Positions 46,971-58,698 are shown, counted from the first letter of the stretch. The stretch: DNA of 64,000 nucleotides from Sipunculus nudus (GCA_026874595.1 CM049314.1:27169729-27233728); one strand, 5' to 3'. Numbers and translations: made by a program. Notes: generated from the sequence alone by a model not told the origin.

Positions 46971-48305
46971 CTGTGAGCCCCTTGATCATGAAGCATATCA
47001 GCAAATAATGCTGAACAGACTCAGTTCTTATCCAGTAATTTCCAAGGATGTGCCTATTGTTGAGACAAGCAGGGGCCAGCTGCCACATTGCTGGTGACCA
47101 CTGGTGCTAATTACATAAGAGTACTAGACAGAGTAGGCCACAGCCAAATAAGTTACCTGGCACAATCTGACCTTTATTAATAAACCATGTTTAAACAGAG
47201 GCATATTGATGTTAAGAGACAGATAAAAAGTGTATTATTATTGTGACATGTACATCTTATCTCACATTCATCAATGATTCAATCCATAGGCATAAATTGA
47301 AATATACTTAGATTTGATTTCACAAGCCAGTTTGCATTTCAATCATACAGATTGCAATACCACACATTAAAATAAAATATAATGTGGAACCAGATATATT
47401 GCAGACCCAAAATGTTCATGATAAGCTTATGGTGTTTTCACTAAGCATAATGTATTTAAGCCTACAATGCTATGAACTCATACAAGTACTACAATCACTT
47501 GGATAAAGTCATACTGCAGGCACATGTATTATCTAGTTAATTTATATACATATTCTTTTAGAACTATTCTTTTAATACTTGACTGTTATTTTATAGTACC
47601 AATTTTACAGACCTTCATTCAGTATCCAAAGTTATGTTAATTTATATTTTGAAAATTAAATGAACCATTTTTTCACGATTATAATTTATTTGATTATATA
47701 ATATAAGAATAAAAGTAACTGTTAATATTTTATTATCAAATATCTGAAATTTTGAAATCAAATAATTAGAACCTGTTATGTACAAAATTTAAAAAACAAG
47801 ATTGACTAATGCCAAATTTATTGTGAAAGTGATTTAAATAATATGGTATTTGTTTTTCAAAATTGATGTAAGTTTAAGTCACTCTCCATATTCTTAAATT
47901 ACCCTATGCCTGTTTTGCTGCAATGAAGAAGGGCATACCTGAAGAATAAAAGCCATGCATGCTACCATTGTTGTAATGGATTACGCGTCCGTTGGACGGG
48001 CGCCAGTTGGCTGCTTTTGAATTACATGTATTTAAGAGTACATACAATCATCTTATGATTTTGACTTGAAAGCCCCAATAACGATCATTGAGGTTTCAAG
48101 GTATAAAAAACAGAATTGAAGAAGCTGAAATAATTAAGGTCTCCAGTACCATAAGGCTTCTTGTGAATGACAGACACAGTTTAAGAAAATTGTGTAGGTA
48201 ACTGGATGTTATAGGTGCTAGTAATATTATTTAAACAGGTGATTGTAGTGCTAATTCAGAGAACTCATGGCTGCGCGAGGTCTAGAATCCTCCCTCAGTT
48301 TAAGA

Positions 48306-48432
48306 AATAGTAATAGTAATAGTAATAGATACCCCAGTAATAGTAATAGAAGATAAAATGTGGTAATAGTAATAGTAAAAGTAATATCAGAAATTGAAAG
48401 TAATAGTAATAGTAATAGAACAACTGTAATAA
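48306..48432. repeat. TAATAG hexamer array, right end of hAT element
   Basis: Imperfect units 'agtaatagtaatag' separated by short non-repeat words ('ataccccag', 'aagataaaatgtgg', 'cagaaattgaaag'). Confidence 0.9.
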
Positions 48433-48452
48433 ACCCCATGTCTGTCTATTTG

Positions 48453-50170
48453 TCTAGAAATTTAGTGAGCATATCGGTGGGTCATATTTGTCCATGAAGA
48501 GGTCCTGGTTCTTTTTATATGTTTGTTAGGCTCACTAGTCTAATACTGAAGCAGATTTTCAATTGAACATACAGACATTACAGACAAAAATTTGCCCATA
48601 CTCTAATATTATACTTGAAATTTGTACTTAATGAAAAAAAGTCGTATTCGCCTCAAATCCAGCCAAGGTTTAGTTTTTGTCAAGCATAAATGTCAGCAAT
48701 CGCTCATCCTTTTGTAATACAGGCGGATTATCTTAATACTCTGTGAATACTCTCTTTTTAAGCAGAGGTATATAATGAGATGTGAAAGTAATATTTATAA
48801 TATTTATAAAATATGCAGTAATATACAGTAATAGTTCAATATACATTGTTCATCATTCACTTTTTCTATTCGACGAATTTATTCAGTTATTATATATAGA
48901 ATTACTTTACCAACTTGAAGACAGTTTCTTTAACTCCAACCGTCGCTAAGGTATGTTGATCATAGACAAAGGGAAATCAATTGCTCAAAAAATTTACAGC
49001 AGCCCACGACTTGCATGATTATAAACTACCTTGTAAGTAAATCTTGATTGGCTTATGTAGAAAAGAGGAAACGTTGTAAATAACATACAATACGTTTTTT
49101 TCGTCACGATACATGGTTGCCGATAATTTAGAGAAATGTTAATGAAACCACGTTTATGTATAGAATCATCTTTTGGATATCACTTAGTGCTCAGGAGGCT
49201 ACATAACCTAAATGTGTAAACAATAAATATACGTGCCCCATTCCTCATCCAATTATTACTTTCGGGAGTTCTCTTAACCCTATGGATATTTCGATGATCA
49301 GTATTCCAGAAATTGGCGCTTTCTGTCATTTGTGTAAATACATAACATATATAAATATATATACAAATGTATCAACACATTTATTTGTTGATCGAGAAAT
49401 CAAAAGGTGAATAAATCTCCATTTTAGGTAAATTAAAATCAACTGTGATTCTATTTATTCCCTTGTCGCTATCTTAGAGGGCAATGGCGATGTTGTGAAA
49501 CCTAACATTTTAATAGTATATGGCATACATCTGGGTATACATTAGGTCTATCTATATACCGCCAAGTAAAGCATGCATTTATAAGTCATCAAATCGATCT
49601 CCTTACAACATTTAAATTTGTAAATATTAATATTACAATCTGTAAAATTCTGTAAAGTGACAAATTTGCAATGCTAAAACCCATAAAATTCCTCCTGTTA
49701 TCAAAAATATTAAACCATCATATGGAAGTATGCATTGTAAGAAGCAGGAAATCAAAACAGGTGGCGTGGTGATTATGGCAGCTGCAGCTATGATATTTGG
49801 TACCCAGCTCTTTTTTTTTAATGGAGGACCGACGAAAACAGGCGTTATTGCATTTCAATTAAGAATGTGTACCAGGCGCCACCCTCCTTTGCAGCTACCT
49901 TTCACAGGGATAGCTCAGATATCGGACAGTTTTACTTTTTCTATCTAAATGCTACCGCTTCTTATAGAGTTTTGATGTACCAGTGTGCAGAAGTAATGTT
50001 TACACCTGAAGTATAATCAGCTGCAAGGCCAAGGAGACTCTACACAATTATCGACGGCATGTCACGATATGAGCTAGGGCGAGCATAAGCAATATGTATT
50101 TGTTGGTTCAAAGTCAATGTTATTGATTCCGCCTTTACCGAAGTAGATGTGCCGGGGCCAGAACATGACG
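48453..50170. other. No gene recognised
   Basis: AT-rich. A 72-codon frame at 49730-49948 has no domain and contains a Phe-coding T run. A possible splice acceptor near 49900 was not enough to call an exon. Confidence 0.4.
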
Positions 50171-50172
50171 AT

Positions 50173-50373
50173 GGGGGGGGGGGGGGGGCTAAAGTTGGGA
50201 ATTTACGTAAGGACTATAAGGGAATAATCGAATAATTAAGTAAGGTTGACATTTACGGAATCTGATTTTACAAATATGACACGCAAAAACTTGATTCACG
50301 TATATATTATAAGAATTAAAGCGGGCCTATTTGACAATCCTTTGACGACCCCCCCCCCCCTCCCCCCCCCCCC
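50173..50373. repeat. Poly-G tract and poly-C tract 160 bp apart
   Basis: G run at 50173-50189 and C run at 50349-50373. Together they form a long potential G:C inverted pair. Confidence 0.9.
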
Positions 50374-50434
50374 TTAATACACCCCTGCCACGCTAAAAGC
50401 GTCATAGTCTCGTGCTTTATGAAATAGTATTCAT

Positions 50435-51005
50435 GATTTTAGTTCAACTGACTGTAATTCAACAGAGCTCCAGGGATCGGGCAGCATCCGTTTGTCTGTC
50501 TATCTATCACAGTTGTACGTGTTGACACCGTTGGACCCAGAAACTGTAACTGAATACCCAGGGAGGTCACTAAAAGATCTCTTGAAACTTGAAAAAGGCT
50601 ACTGTGATCTATATCCTCTGAGCTATAGGGCTTGTAATTAACCCCCCCCCCCCGAATAATTAAACATTTGATACAAAACCTCAAGTATCTTGATAATTAA
50701 TACCTGGATTTAACATTGATCATGACAAGGTTTGTCAGTTCCAGAAAACTGATGGCGCGACATTTTAATTCTAATGTACATGATTTTTTCTCTTTTTTTT
50801 TTAAATTACAGCAATTTTGTCAGGTTCTCGACTGTGGTTTCATCTAGTGTACCGTTAACCTGGTGTGGTTATTGACTATGAGTAGTATCTTTCAGTTCCT
50901 GAAGACTGGTGGCGCCATCTGTATTTTTTCTCATTTTTATTATTATTATTTTTCCCCTTTGTTTTGAGACTGCGAAATTATATCGGTACTGTAGTTTCAT
51001 CTAGT
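50435..51005 (-). repeat. Family B repeat, reverse orientation, with poly-C and hairpin end
   Basis: Reverse complement of the 20736-22200 array: the hairpin-like end lies at 50441-50469, a 'gtttgtctgtctatctatca' run follows, the poly-C tract (50641-50653) occupies the place of poly-G in the plus-strand copies, and 'ctgaagactggtggcgcca' marks the second monomer type. Confidence 0.85.
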
Positions 51006-52420
51006 GTCCTGAAACAGTGTGTGTTATTAGGGACCCGCTTGAATAAGAAGGTGCCCTATAGTATTCACTTTGTCCATCTGTCTATCTTTTCGTCTTTCTG
51101 TATATCCGTCAAATTTGTTTCCTGATTATAACTCGAATTTGGATGCACATATCAATTTCAAACTTGAATTTTATTTGGGCCACCTCTAAAGCAAGAGCTG
51201 TATTGATTTTTGGGTAATGAGGTCCAAGGTCAAGGTCACAGAACCCAATTATTTAGAAAGATTGTTCATGCATTTTATGCCAAACTTTTCAGCCCAAAGC
51301 TTCCATCTAGCAAATATAGGTGACCTGCAGATGGTAGATCAACCTGTTTGATGTTGGGGTAATGAGGTCGATGGTCAAAATCACAGGTGTAACCTGTCCA
51401 CATATTTATTTCCTGATTAGAACTCAAGTTTGGATTGACATATCAATTTCAAACTTGGATTATATATAGGCCACCTCTAAAGCAAGACGTGTATTGATTT
51501 TTGGTCATGAGGTCCAAGGTCAAGGTCAGAGAATCCGATTATTTAGACAGATTGTGGATGCATTTTCAGCCAAAATTTCCATCCCAAACCTTCCATCTAG
51601 CATATATATGTGACCTGCAGATAGAAGATCAACCTGTTTGATTTTTGGTTCATGAGGTCAAAGGTCAAAGCCACCGGGGTCACTTGTCAATATATTGGTT
51701 TCCTGATTATAACTCCCATTTGGATTGACATATCAATTTCAAACTTGAATTATATATTAGCCCCCTCTAAACAAGAGCTGTATTGATTTTTGGGTCATGG
51801 GGTCCAAGGTCAAAGTCACAGGACCCAATCATTTAGAAAGATCGGGATGCATTTTAAGTCAAACTTTACAGTCCAAACCTTCCATCTAGCAAATATAGAT
51901 GACCTGCAGAATGGAGATCAACCTGTTTGATTTCGGGGCCATGAGGTCAAAGGTCAAAGTCACAGGGGACATCTGTCCACATATTTGTTTACAGATGTTA
52001 ACTCCAGTTCGGACTGACATACATTCAAACCTGACTAATATATGGACCATCACTAAAGTATGACATCTTTTGATTTCGAGGTCATGAGGTCAAAAATCAA
52101 GGTCACAGGGTCTACTTCTTTAAAAGATTATGGATGCAATTTAAGCCAAACTTTTCATCCCAAACTTTTCATCTTCTACATTTTGGTCACCTGCCAACAG
52201 CGAGAGAAAATTACGGATTTTAGGGTCACAAAGTCAAAGGGAAGGTCACAGAGGCCATCTGCCTATATAGTTGTTTCCAAATGAAGCTCTAGTTTGGAAT
52301 GACAAATGGATATCAAACTTATTCTGATTTGAAACATAGACATTTTGATAATTGTTTATGCCCTCTCATTTATGTTAATATATTCAATGTGTATTATTAT
52401 ACTTTGATCAACTCCTCCAC
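51006..52420 (+). repeat. Tandem-core repeat family A, long array (~290-bp unit)
   Basis: The phrase 'tttcctgattataactc.aatttggat' recurs at about 51118, 51409, 51699, 51987 and 52273, spacings of 285-291 bp. Each unit also holds 'gaggtccaaggtcaaggtcacag' and 'cttccatctagcaaatatag'. The array begins with 'gggacccgcttgaataagaa' and 'ggtgccctatag' and a 'tctgtctatcttttcg' run, the mirror image of the end at 37480-37550. The AGGTCA repeats resemble nuclear-receptor half-sites, though their density comes from the repeat itself. Confidence 0.9.
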
Positions 52421-52499
52421 AACGCTCCCGAGTCAGGGGAAATCTTGCGCTTCTAAAGAAGCAACTGATTTTCACGCTGCCAGCTTTGACCGTTTATGA

Positions 52500-52960
52500 T
52501 ATATTTAGACACCAGATGGCGAGTCGTTGTCCGCTGAAATAAATGTGCGTATGATGTGACAAGCAGCCAATCAGATGCCAATAAACAAACACCAGGCATC
52601 CTGGCTCCGCCCATTACTGTGCTTCAAGCGCCGCTTGGTGAGTTACCGGTCGAATTTAAATTGCTCCCTCTGCATTCTCGCATCATCGACCGATTCGATT
52701 ATGACATTATGACTGTGTTAGCGTAGCCGTGTGTCTGTTGTCTGCAGAACTGAAACAAGCCAGCGAGATGTGCATGCAGCCTTTGTTGTTACGTTTCGTT
52801 TGCATTACAGCTCACCGGCCGAGCATCCTATGTGCCCAAGGCCCTAAGCAAACCACGTCAGGGACAATTCTCTCTGAGCCTGTGGCCTGTTTAGACTGTT
52901 ACGCGGGGCGATGAGCTGTCACTCAAAACGAAATAAACATGATTGGCTCCGTGTATTCCT
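52500..52960. promoter_or_regulatory. GC-richer promoter-like island
   Basis: The stretch is richer in G, C and CpG than its AT-rich surroundings. It contains 'agccaatcag' (52563-52572, CCAAT-type) and 'gctccgccca' (52604-52613, GC-box-type). Possible donors exist on both strands (CTTG|gtgagt near 52640 on plus; CCG|gtgagc near 52815 on minus), so a short first exon could lie here. A 61-codon frame at 52729-52914 has no recognised domain. No gene was found that it obviously serves. Confidence 0.3.
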
Positions 52961-53924
52961 CGCTTGGCTTTGTCTTCCAGCACAAGCTCTCATCTGATTT
53001 GATAAAAATGCAGTGCTCCCCTCTGGTGTAGCAATTCAGGATATGTCATAACAAACAGCGCCTTACGATATAGGTGGTAGCCCTATAGGTAAAGCGCTGT
53101 GTAAAGAGCGTACTCCTCCACTTGCTTCCCTTTTCGTTATAATTTACTTGCATATTACAGTCACTTAGTTCAGATACCAATAAAAATATGATATCACGGG
53201 AGGCTAACTGTTTCCATATGTTCAATTTTCATTAAACAACAAATTCTCTTAATCAATTTCAGCTGAGCGCCGTGACCCACGGGTCCCTTGTTTTAAATTA
53301 ATGTCTCAGTGTGAATGCATTTATGACTTTTTCAGGGGCAACATTTTTATTCTAATCTTTCTAACCTTATTTAATGTTTCCCAAATATCTGATCAATGGC
53401 GGATTTGTCTTATCACGATAAGAAATCAGAACAAACTTGAATATCAACAATAAAACACCTAAAATAATTATCAGGGGATTTCATTCACAAACATCCTATG
53501 ACTTAAAGCTGGGCTCAACTCCGACTCCAGCCGTTGCAGTTTATAAAAGGGACCTCAGTTCGTTTGTCTTGGTGGGCTCGGTCAACACAGACATAAGACG
53601 TATACATTTGTGATGTAATGATCAGAAAATGACTTTGCAGCAATATCTAAAACAGATATGACAGTGAGGCAGATGACCTGCCCACGCAACGGGTCAGCGG
53701 ACTTCACCTTTAAATCGTAATCAGTACATTTTACTAGTATATACCGGTCTTAGTAACTAAATTAGACACGTCAGCAGGGCTCCGCTCAAGCTTCGAGAGA
53801 GTTAACCACTAAGGGTGATTAAAATGTAAGATATATATGATAGTACATTTTACTCACTATCCCATCTGTGCACATGCAATGGGTGTGATCATATTCGGGC
53901 ATATGTCGTAACAACATCAGGGTT
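52961..53924. other. No gene recognised; one repeat terminus
   Basis: 53261-53295 carries the reverse complement of the family E terminus ('cagctgagcgccgtgaccca' then 'cgggtcccttg'). The remainder shows nothing recognisable. Confidence 0.45.
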
Positions 53925-54530
53925 TTTAGCTCTGCTAAATGTAAGTCACCTGAGCTATAGTCGTGGTCCATTGTCCGTTGTCCGTCCGTCCATCTGTCTG
54001 TCCGTCCGTTAGACTGGCACGTTTTGAAACCGTTAGACCTATGAATCCAACATTCGGCATACTATTAGATGTCACAAAAGTCTTCTACCATAATTTTCTA
54101 CGAAAATTGGGTCAATATGACTTCGTTCCTTTAAGATATTTAGGAAAAACCTCAAATTTCTATTAAAAACCTATTATCACACTTCAGACCTGCTTGATAT
54201 CAAAACCATGTATTTGTTTTTCTTAATATTTTTACCAGAAGTAATTTCCTATATATTTCCTATATACATGCCAGAAATAACGTCTCTTAAGTATAATTTC
54301 TTTAAGTTATTGGCTCGAATATAATGGCCTTTGCAAAATATCAGGAAAAATATTTACTCACCTAATATGAACAATTTTGAAACTAGAAACTATTTTCCCA
54401 AGTATATAACTTGTTTTATATTATATTCTATTGTTTACCCAAAATAAAGTCTGAATTTTGTAATTTTTTAAGTTATAAGAATAAATTAAAATCATTACCT
54501 TAAATTTTTCCCCCACTTTGACCATGGCAC
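53925..54530 (-). repeat. Family F repeat, copy 2, inverted
   Basis: Reverse complement of 37680-38395: the hairpin end at 53929-53956 comes first, then 'ccgttgtccgtccgtccatc', 'ggcacgttttgaaacc', 'attcggcat', 'aaaattgggtcaatatgact' and 'tttcccaagtatataac'. A 67-codon frame (53963-54166) running through it is not a gene. Confidence 0.85.
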
Positions 54531-57100
54531 TTTTTTTTTCCCGGTAATTACTATTGATTTAATTTTCACAGCATGTAAACATAAGTATTTAATTTGTTTA
54601 AATCTGATAATTGAAAATGAAAGCTTGAAAATTAGGCAAGTTATTGATTTTTTTCTTAAAGCTCTATTGTAGTCATTTGCTTGTTCAAGATGCAGGGTCC
54701 CACTCCATGTCATTGGAAGTCAGCTATGCCAGGGTTTCTGATTTGTTACAGTTACTGAGGGAGATCCCATGCTGTGACAGGTGTACAGTTATTATCATAT
54801 CACCACCCGAATCCCCCCTGCCAAACCCAACCCATCAAGTGTAATGCAGTAATTGTTATTGTTTTCACAGTATCTCCTTAACTGTAATGGTGTTTCCACT
54901 CCAATATAAAAAAAAACTTTCCTTGATAAAGTAATTCAAGGTGTAATCCAGAAGATGCCATGTTGTGTTTCTTTTAAATGATTTTAGCAAATTTTATTAA
55001 ACCCATCATTATGCTTAAATTTATAAAATATGTAGCAAATAAAGTCACAATTTAAAATTATGAAATCTGAGTCAATTTTTGTTTCTAGATATTTATTGTT
55101 TTGCAATTTTTTTACCACAAAAAGAAATTAACATATGTAGGCATGATGTGGTATTGTCTGACAAGATTGAGATTTATGATGATGCAATTTAGAATAATGA
55201 ATCAATGTTTAAATTCAGATATATATGTTATATTGGAAATGTATAGAAATATAAACTTATAATTAAAAAAACACTGATGTGATAAAAAAATGAGGAACTA
55301 ATACAAACATTTGTTCATTATTTTCCTGCCTCAGCAGAATTGGAGATCAGGCTCTGTTTGCCGTGTATGTATATGCACAAGTGTTGTTTATACCACCGTG
55401 CCCCCCCCCCACCGTCTGCTGCTGTTAAATCTATATAAATTATGAAATTTTTCGCCTGGCCAGCTGAAACAACCTGTGTTTTACCTTGGTAACAATTCCG
55501 CCTCTATCTAGTGGTCGTGTGTAGCCTGTGGTCCAGCTGCAGGACAGTCGTACCATGCACCAGTGATGATGTAACACATGCAAGCACACTGCTGCTTGAA
55601 ACAATTGCACAGGGCTACTGGTATAGGCATCCAACATCAGATGAAGCCTACTCCCGTCGGCTAGAAAAATGAAAGTAGGGGCCTGTGGCTCTGTGTTTAC
55701 AACAGAGACACAACTGGGTCGAGTTCAGTTTATGATGAGCAGTTATTACGTGAGTAACCAGTTCCCTCTGTTTATATGGATGCCCTCAGAAAGGCCCCTA
55801 CCCTCTCTCCTCAAGAACTCTCCAATTCTGACACTGAATCATAGCATCTGTCAGTTGCGGTCACAAAATACTCATTGTATACGTATACCATTCAGTTTAC
55901 CCAGACGTAGTGTTTAAGTTGTTGACCATGTCATAAACGACTACATTGCCAATAAGTTTAATAATTCAACTCTCTCACATTTTCAACTTCAAATTGAATT
56001 GAACAGAACAAGGAATGATCACATCCCTTAATTCTTACAATAGGTATAACTGACAAAACTTAGTTGCGTTTTTACAGGAGGAAAAATCACCTGAAGGATT
56101 AGAGATTGTGTCACCTCATGACGTCATATGGATTTTTATCGATAAAATTTTACTTTAGATTTTGACACTATTGCTTGAAGACTTTCAACCTGTTCGATGC
56201 TCTCCTAGCTCCCCGTACCTGTGTTAAAATTATATAATATAATTGATTGATGATATCAAATAACACTAAATGGCAAACAGCCGCATCCAGCGTGTACATG
56301 TAAACGAGTGTTAATTAAATACACTGAAGCTGATTTAAGTTCCACCGAATATGCTGCTGTTTTGCTTAAACAGCTAAAAAATTGTTTGAATTCGAAATCG
56401 TCTGGTCTCAAGCTCGCATCCTGCGTTGCACATGTTAAAAACATTTTATTTAATTACACTGTGGCTGATTTAAGTTCAACGGAATATGGTGGTAAATAAC
56501 CATAAATAACCATTAAACAACATCAATATTTGTTTGAATTCGATTTTGTCTGGTCTCAAACTCTCAATTTCATAATTAAATTAATGAGAATATACATGAT
56601 AGACTACGTATGTGTGTGCAGAAGGGTATGTTTCTGTAGTCAAATGCTTTGTTAGTGGTATGTCATTTTCATGGTAAGCGTGACTAGCAGCCCCTATTAT
56701 ACCGTTTTAGATACAGCATGCGTAATAAAAAACATCATTTTATGCCCGGTGTTATTACGTGAGAATGCCACGTTTTCTGTAGGTACTTATTGCTTTCCTT
56801 GAACACAGCTGTCAATGTTTTCATTTATAGCTTATGTACATCGCACGATCTTGCTCGTGTCATGCTTGATTGATCGCAAACAGCACAAAGATAGATTCCG
56901 CTCTACGATTTTGTCTTCAAAAATTAGTATTGTTGCCTGTAACTCTCCCATTTGTTATTGGTTCAGCAGATGTAACGGATGTCATAAATACTTTCAACTA
57001 TAATTTTTGATATCTGATTAATAGTTGATGGGTAGGTACTGGCACACAATCTAAAAAGGTGATTGTGTCGGGATTGTTTTTCACTTCGTTCACTGACAAG
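54531..57100. other. No gene recognised
   Basis: AT-rich with short frames only (54644-54844, 55440-55637 and 55669-55917), none with a domain. Poly-C tract at 55401-55410. A small imperfect tandem duplication lies at 56310-56566. Confidence 0.4.
56310..56566 (+). repeat. Imperfect ~140-bp tandem duplication
   Basis: The ordered phrases 'aattacactg..gctgatttaa', 'gttccac.gaatatg', 'ttgtttgaattcga' and 'gtctggtctcaa.ctc' occur from about 56310 and again from about 56449. Confidence 0.75.
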
Positions 57101-58546
57101 TCGGTCAGTTGTCTAATACCGAAGATATTAACCGAACTTCATGACATTTTTCGTACCCATAGAAAATTACTAACATTTTGAAATAATTATATATTTTAAA
57201 TCAATATATTATATACCATTTTGACATCCCTTATCCCGGAGTAGAGGGCAGTGACATATGTACTATGGGCATCATTTGTTCAAGAATTGAAAAGATGAAC
57301 CCGTGTATATTAAGAGTGACAGTGTTCCCACTATATCCGTGCGTTATAGGATATGTAAATTGTGACTAATAAGTAAACAAAGAGGGGGAAACATGATCTC
57401 ATCATATGTCACTATGATGACATCTTCCTATGTAGTTTCCATGGATTAGGCAACTTTATCTGAAGAGTGCGATATGTTATGAATTACGAAACTGGACACT
57501 AATGGGAAGCCTAAAAGGGTATTCGTTGAATCAATTCTTTATGTTATTTATATAATAAAAATATATAATATAAAAATATATGAAACACGTGAATTTCCAG
57601 TTTAGTTTGTCATACCTATTGTATATTTATAGGTGTTTGTCATGTAAATAGATAAATATTATTGTATAATAAGTATTTCATTTAGCCTAGCACAATGTAT
57701 TTCTGAATGCCAGGCTTTCTTATTGGACAGAACGATGAATGTATGGGCGGCACGCTCTTACGTCTTATTATCGTATTATGACTGAGTGAAGCATTTTGTC
57801 GCATCTCCTTTCATATTCCCTCTCGGTCAGTTGTCTAATACCGAAGATATTTACCGAACTTCATGACATCTTTCGTATCCATAGAAAATCACTTACATTT
57901 TGAAATAATTATATATTTTAAATCAATATATTATATACCATTTTGACATCCCTTATCCCGGAGTAGAGGGCAGTGACATATGTACTATGGGCATCATTTG
58001 TTCAAGAATTGAAAAGATGAACCCGTGTATATTAAGAGTGACAGTGTTCCCACTATATCCGTGCGTTATAGGATATGTAAATTGTGACTAATAAGTAAAC
58101 AAAGAGGGGGAAACATGATCTCATCATATGTCACTATGATGACATCTTCCTATGTAGTTTCCATGGATTAGGCAACTTTATCTGAAGAGTGCGATATGTT
58201 ATGAATTACGAAACTGGACACTAATGGGAAGCCTAAAAGGGTATTCGTTGAATCAATTCTTCATGTTATTTATATAATAAAAATATATAATATAAAAATA
58301 TATGAAACACGTAAATTTCCAGATTAGTTTGTCATACCTACTGTATATTTATAGGTTTTTGTCATGTGAATAGATAAATATTATTGTATAATAAGTATTT
58401 CATTTAGCCTAGCACAATGTATTTCTGAATGCCAGGCTTTCTTATTGGACAGAACGATGAATGTATGGGCGGCACGCTCTTACGTCTTATTATCGTATTA
58501 TGACTGAGTGAAGCATTTTGTCGCATCTCCTTTCATATTCCCTCTC
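57101..58546 (+). repeat. 722-bp tandem duplication upstream of the SLC23 gene
   Basis: The block starting TCGGTCAGTTGTCTAATACC at 57101 recurs at 57823, a shift of exactly 722 bp, and the second copy ends with 'cctctcg' at about 58546. By eye the copies differ at roughly a dozen positions. The second copy stops 8 bp before the start codon at 58555, so the duplicated unit must hold part of the 5' UTR or promoter of the transporter gene. No open frame of note lies within the unit. Confidence 0.95.
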
Positions 58547-58554
58547 GAATAATA

Positions 58555-58698
58555 ATGGAACAGCGAGGTGTTAAGGACAACGTCAAAACAGAAACAAACC
58601 GTGAAAATACAGAAAATGGCACCGCCTTTACATCTGAGATGCTTTATATGATCGATGACGTTCCTCCGTGGTACACGGCCGCCCTACTGGGTCTACAG
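58555..58698 (+). CDS. SLC23-family nucleobase/ascorbate transporter, first coding exon
   Basis: From the ATG at 58555 (in-frame stop upstream at 58501-58503, no earlier in-frame ATG) 48 codons run to donor CTACAG|gtatca, in phase 0. The first 27 residues are polar and charged, as in the cytoplasmic N-terminus of this family. The segment LYMIDDVPPWYTAALLGLQ that follows is the conserved lead into the first membrane helix of SLC23 (nucleobase-ascorbate) transporters, with the diagnostic Asp-Val-Pro-Pro-Trp-Tyr and Leu-Leu-Gly-Leu-Gln. The family moves ascorbate or nucleobases across the plasma membrane, in many members with sodium. The frame continues in exon 2 at 61252. The rest of the gene lies beyond the window, so the substrate cannot be predicted. 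Confidence 0.88.

Larger units (their letters stand above)
46800..48444. mobile_element. Non-autonomous hAT-type DNA transposon, 1,645 bp
   Basis: The ends are exact 11-bp inverted repeats: CAGACATGGGG at 46800-46810 and CCCCATGTCTG at 48434-48444. They are flanked on both sides by the same 8 bp, TCTATTTG (46792-46799 and 48445-48452). An 8-bp target duplication and a CAG-starting terminus are the signature of the hAT superfamily. Inside, TAATAG-type hexamer arrays lie next to each end (46811-46960 and 48306-48425), in the same orientation rather than mirrored. No transposase frame was recognised, so the element would depend on a related copy elsewhere. The perfect target duplication suggests fairly recent insertion. 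Confidence 0.88.

Noticed and set aside
46980-47087. Possible transposase relic inside the hAT element
   Set aside because: About 36 codons are open but match no hAT block I can name, and stops follow at once.
52060-52499. Two short plus-strand frames over the family A array
   Set aside because: They are translations of repeat monomers and their flank, with no conserved domain.
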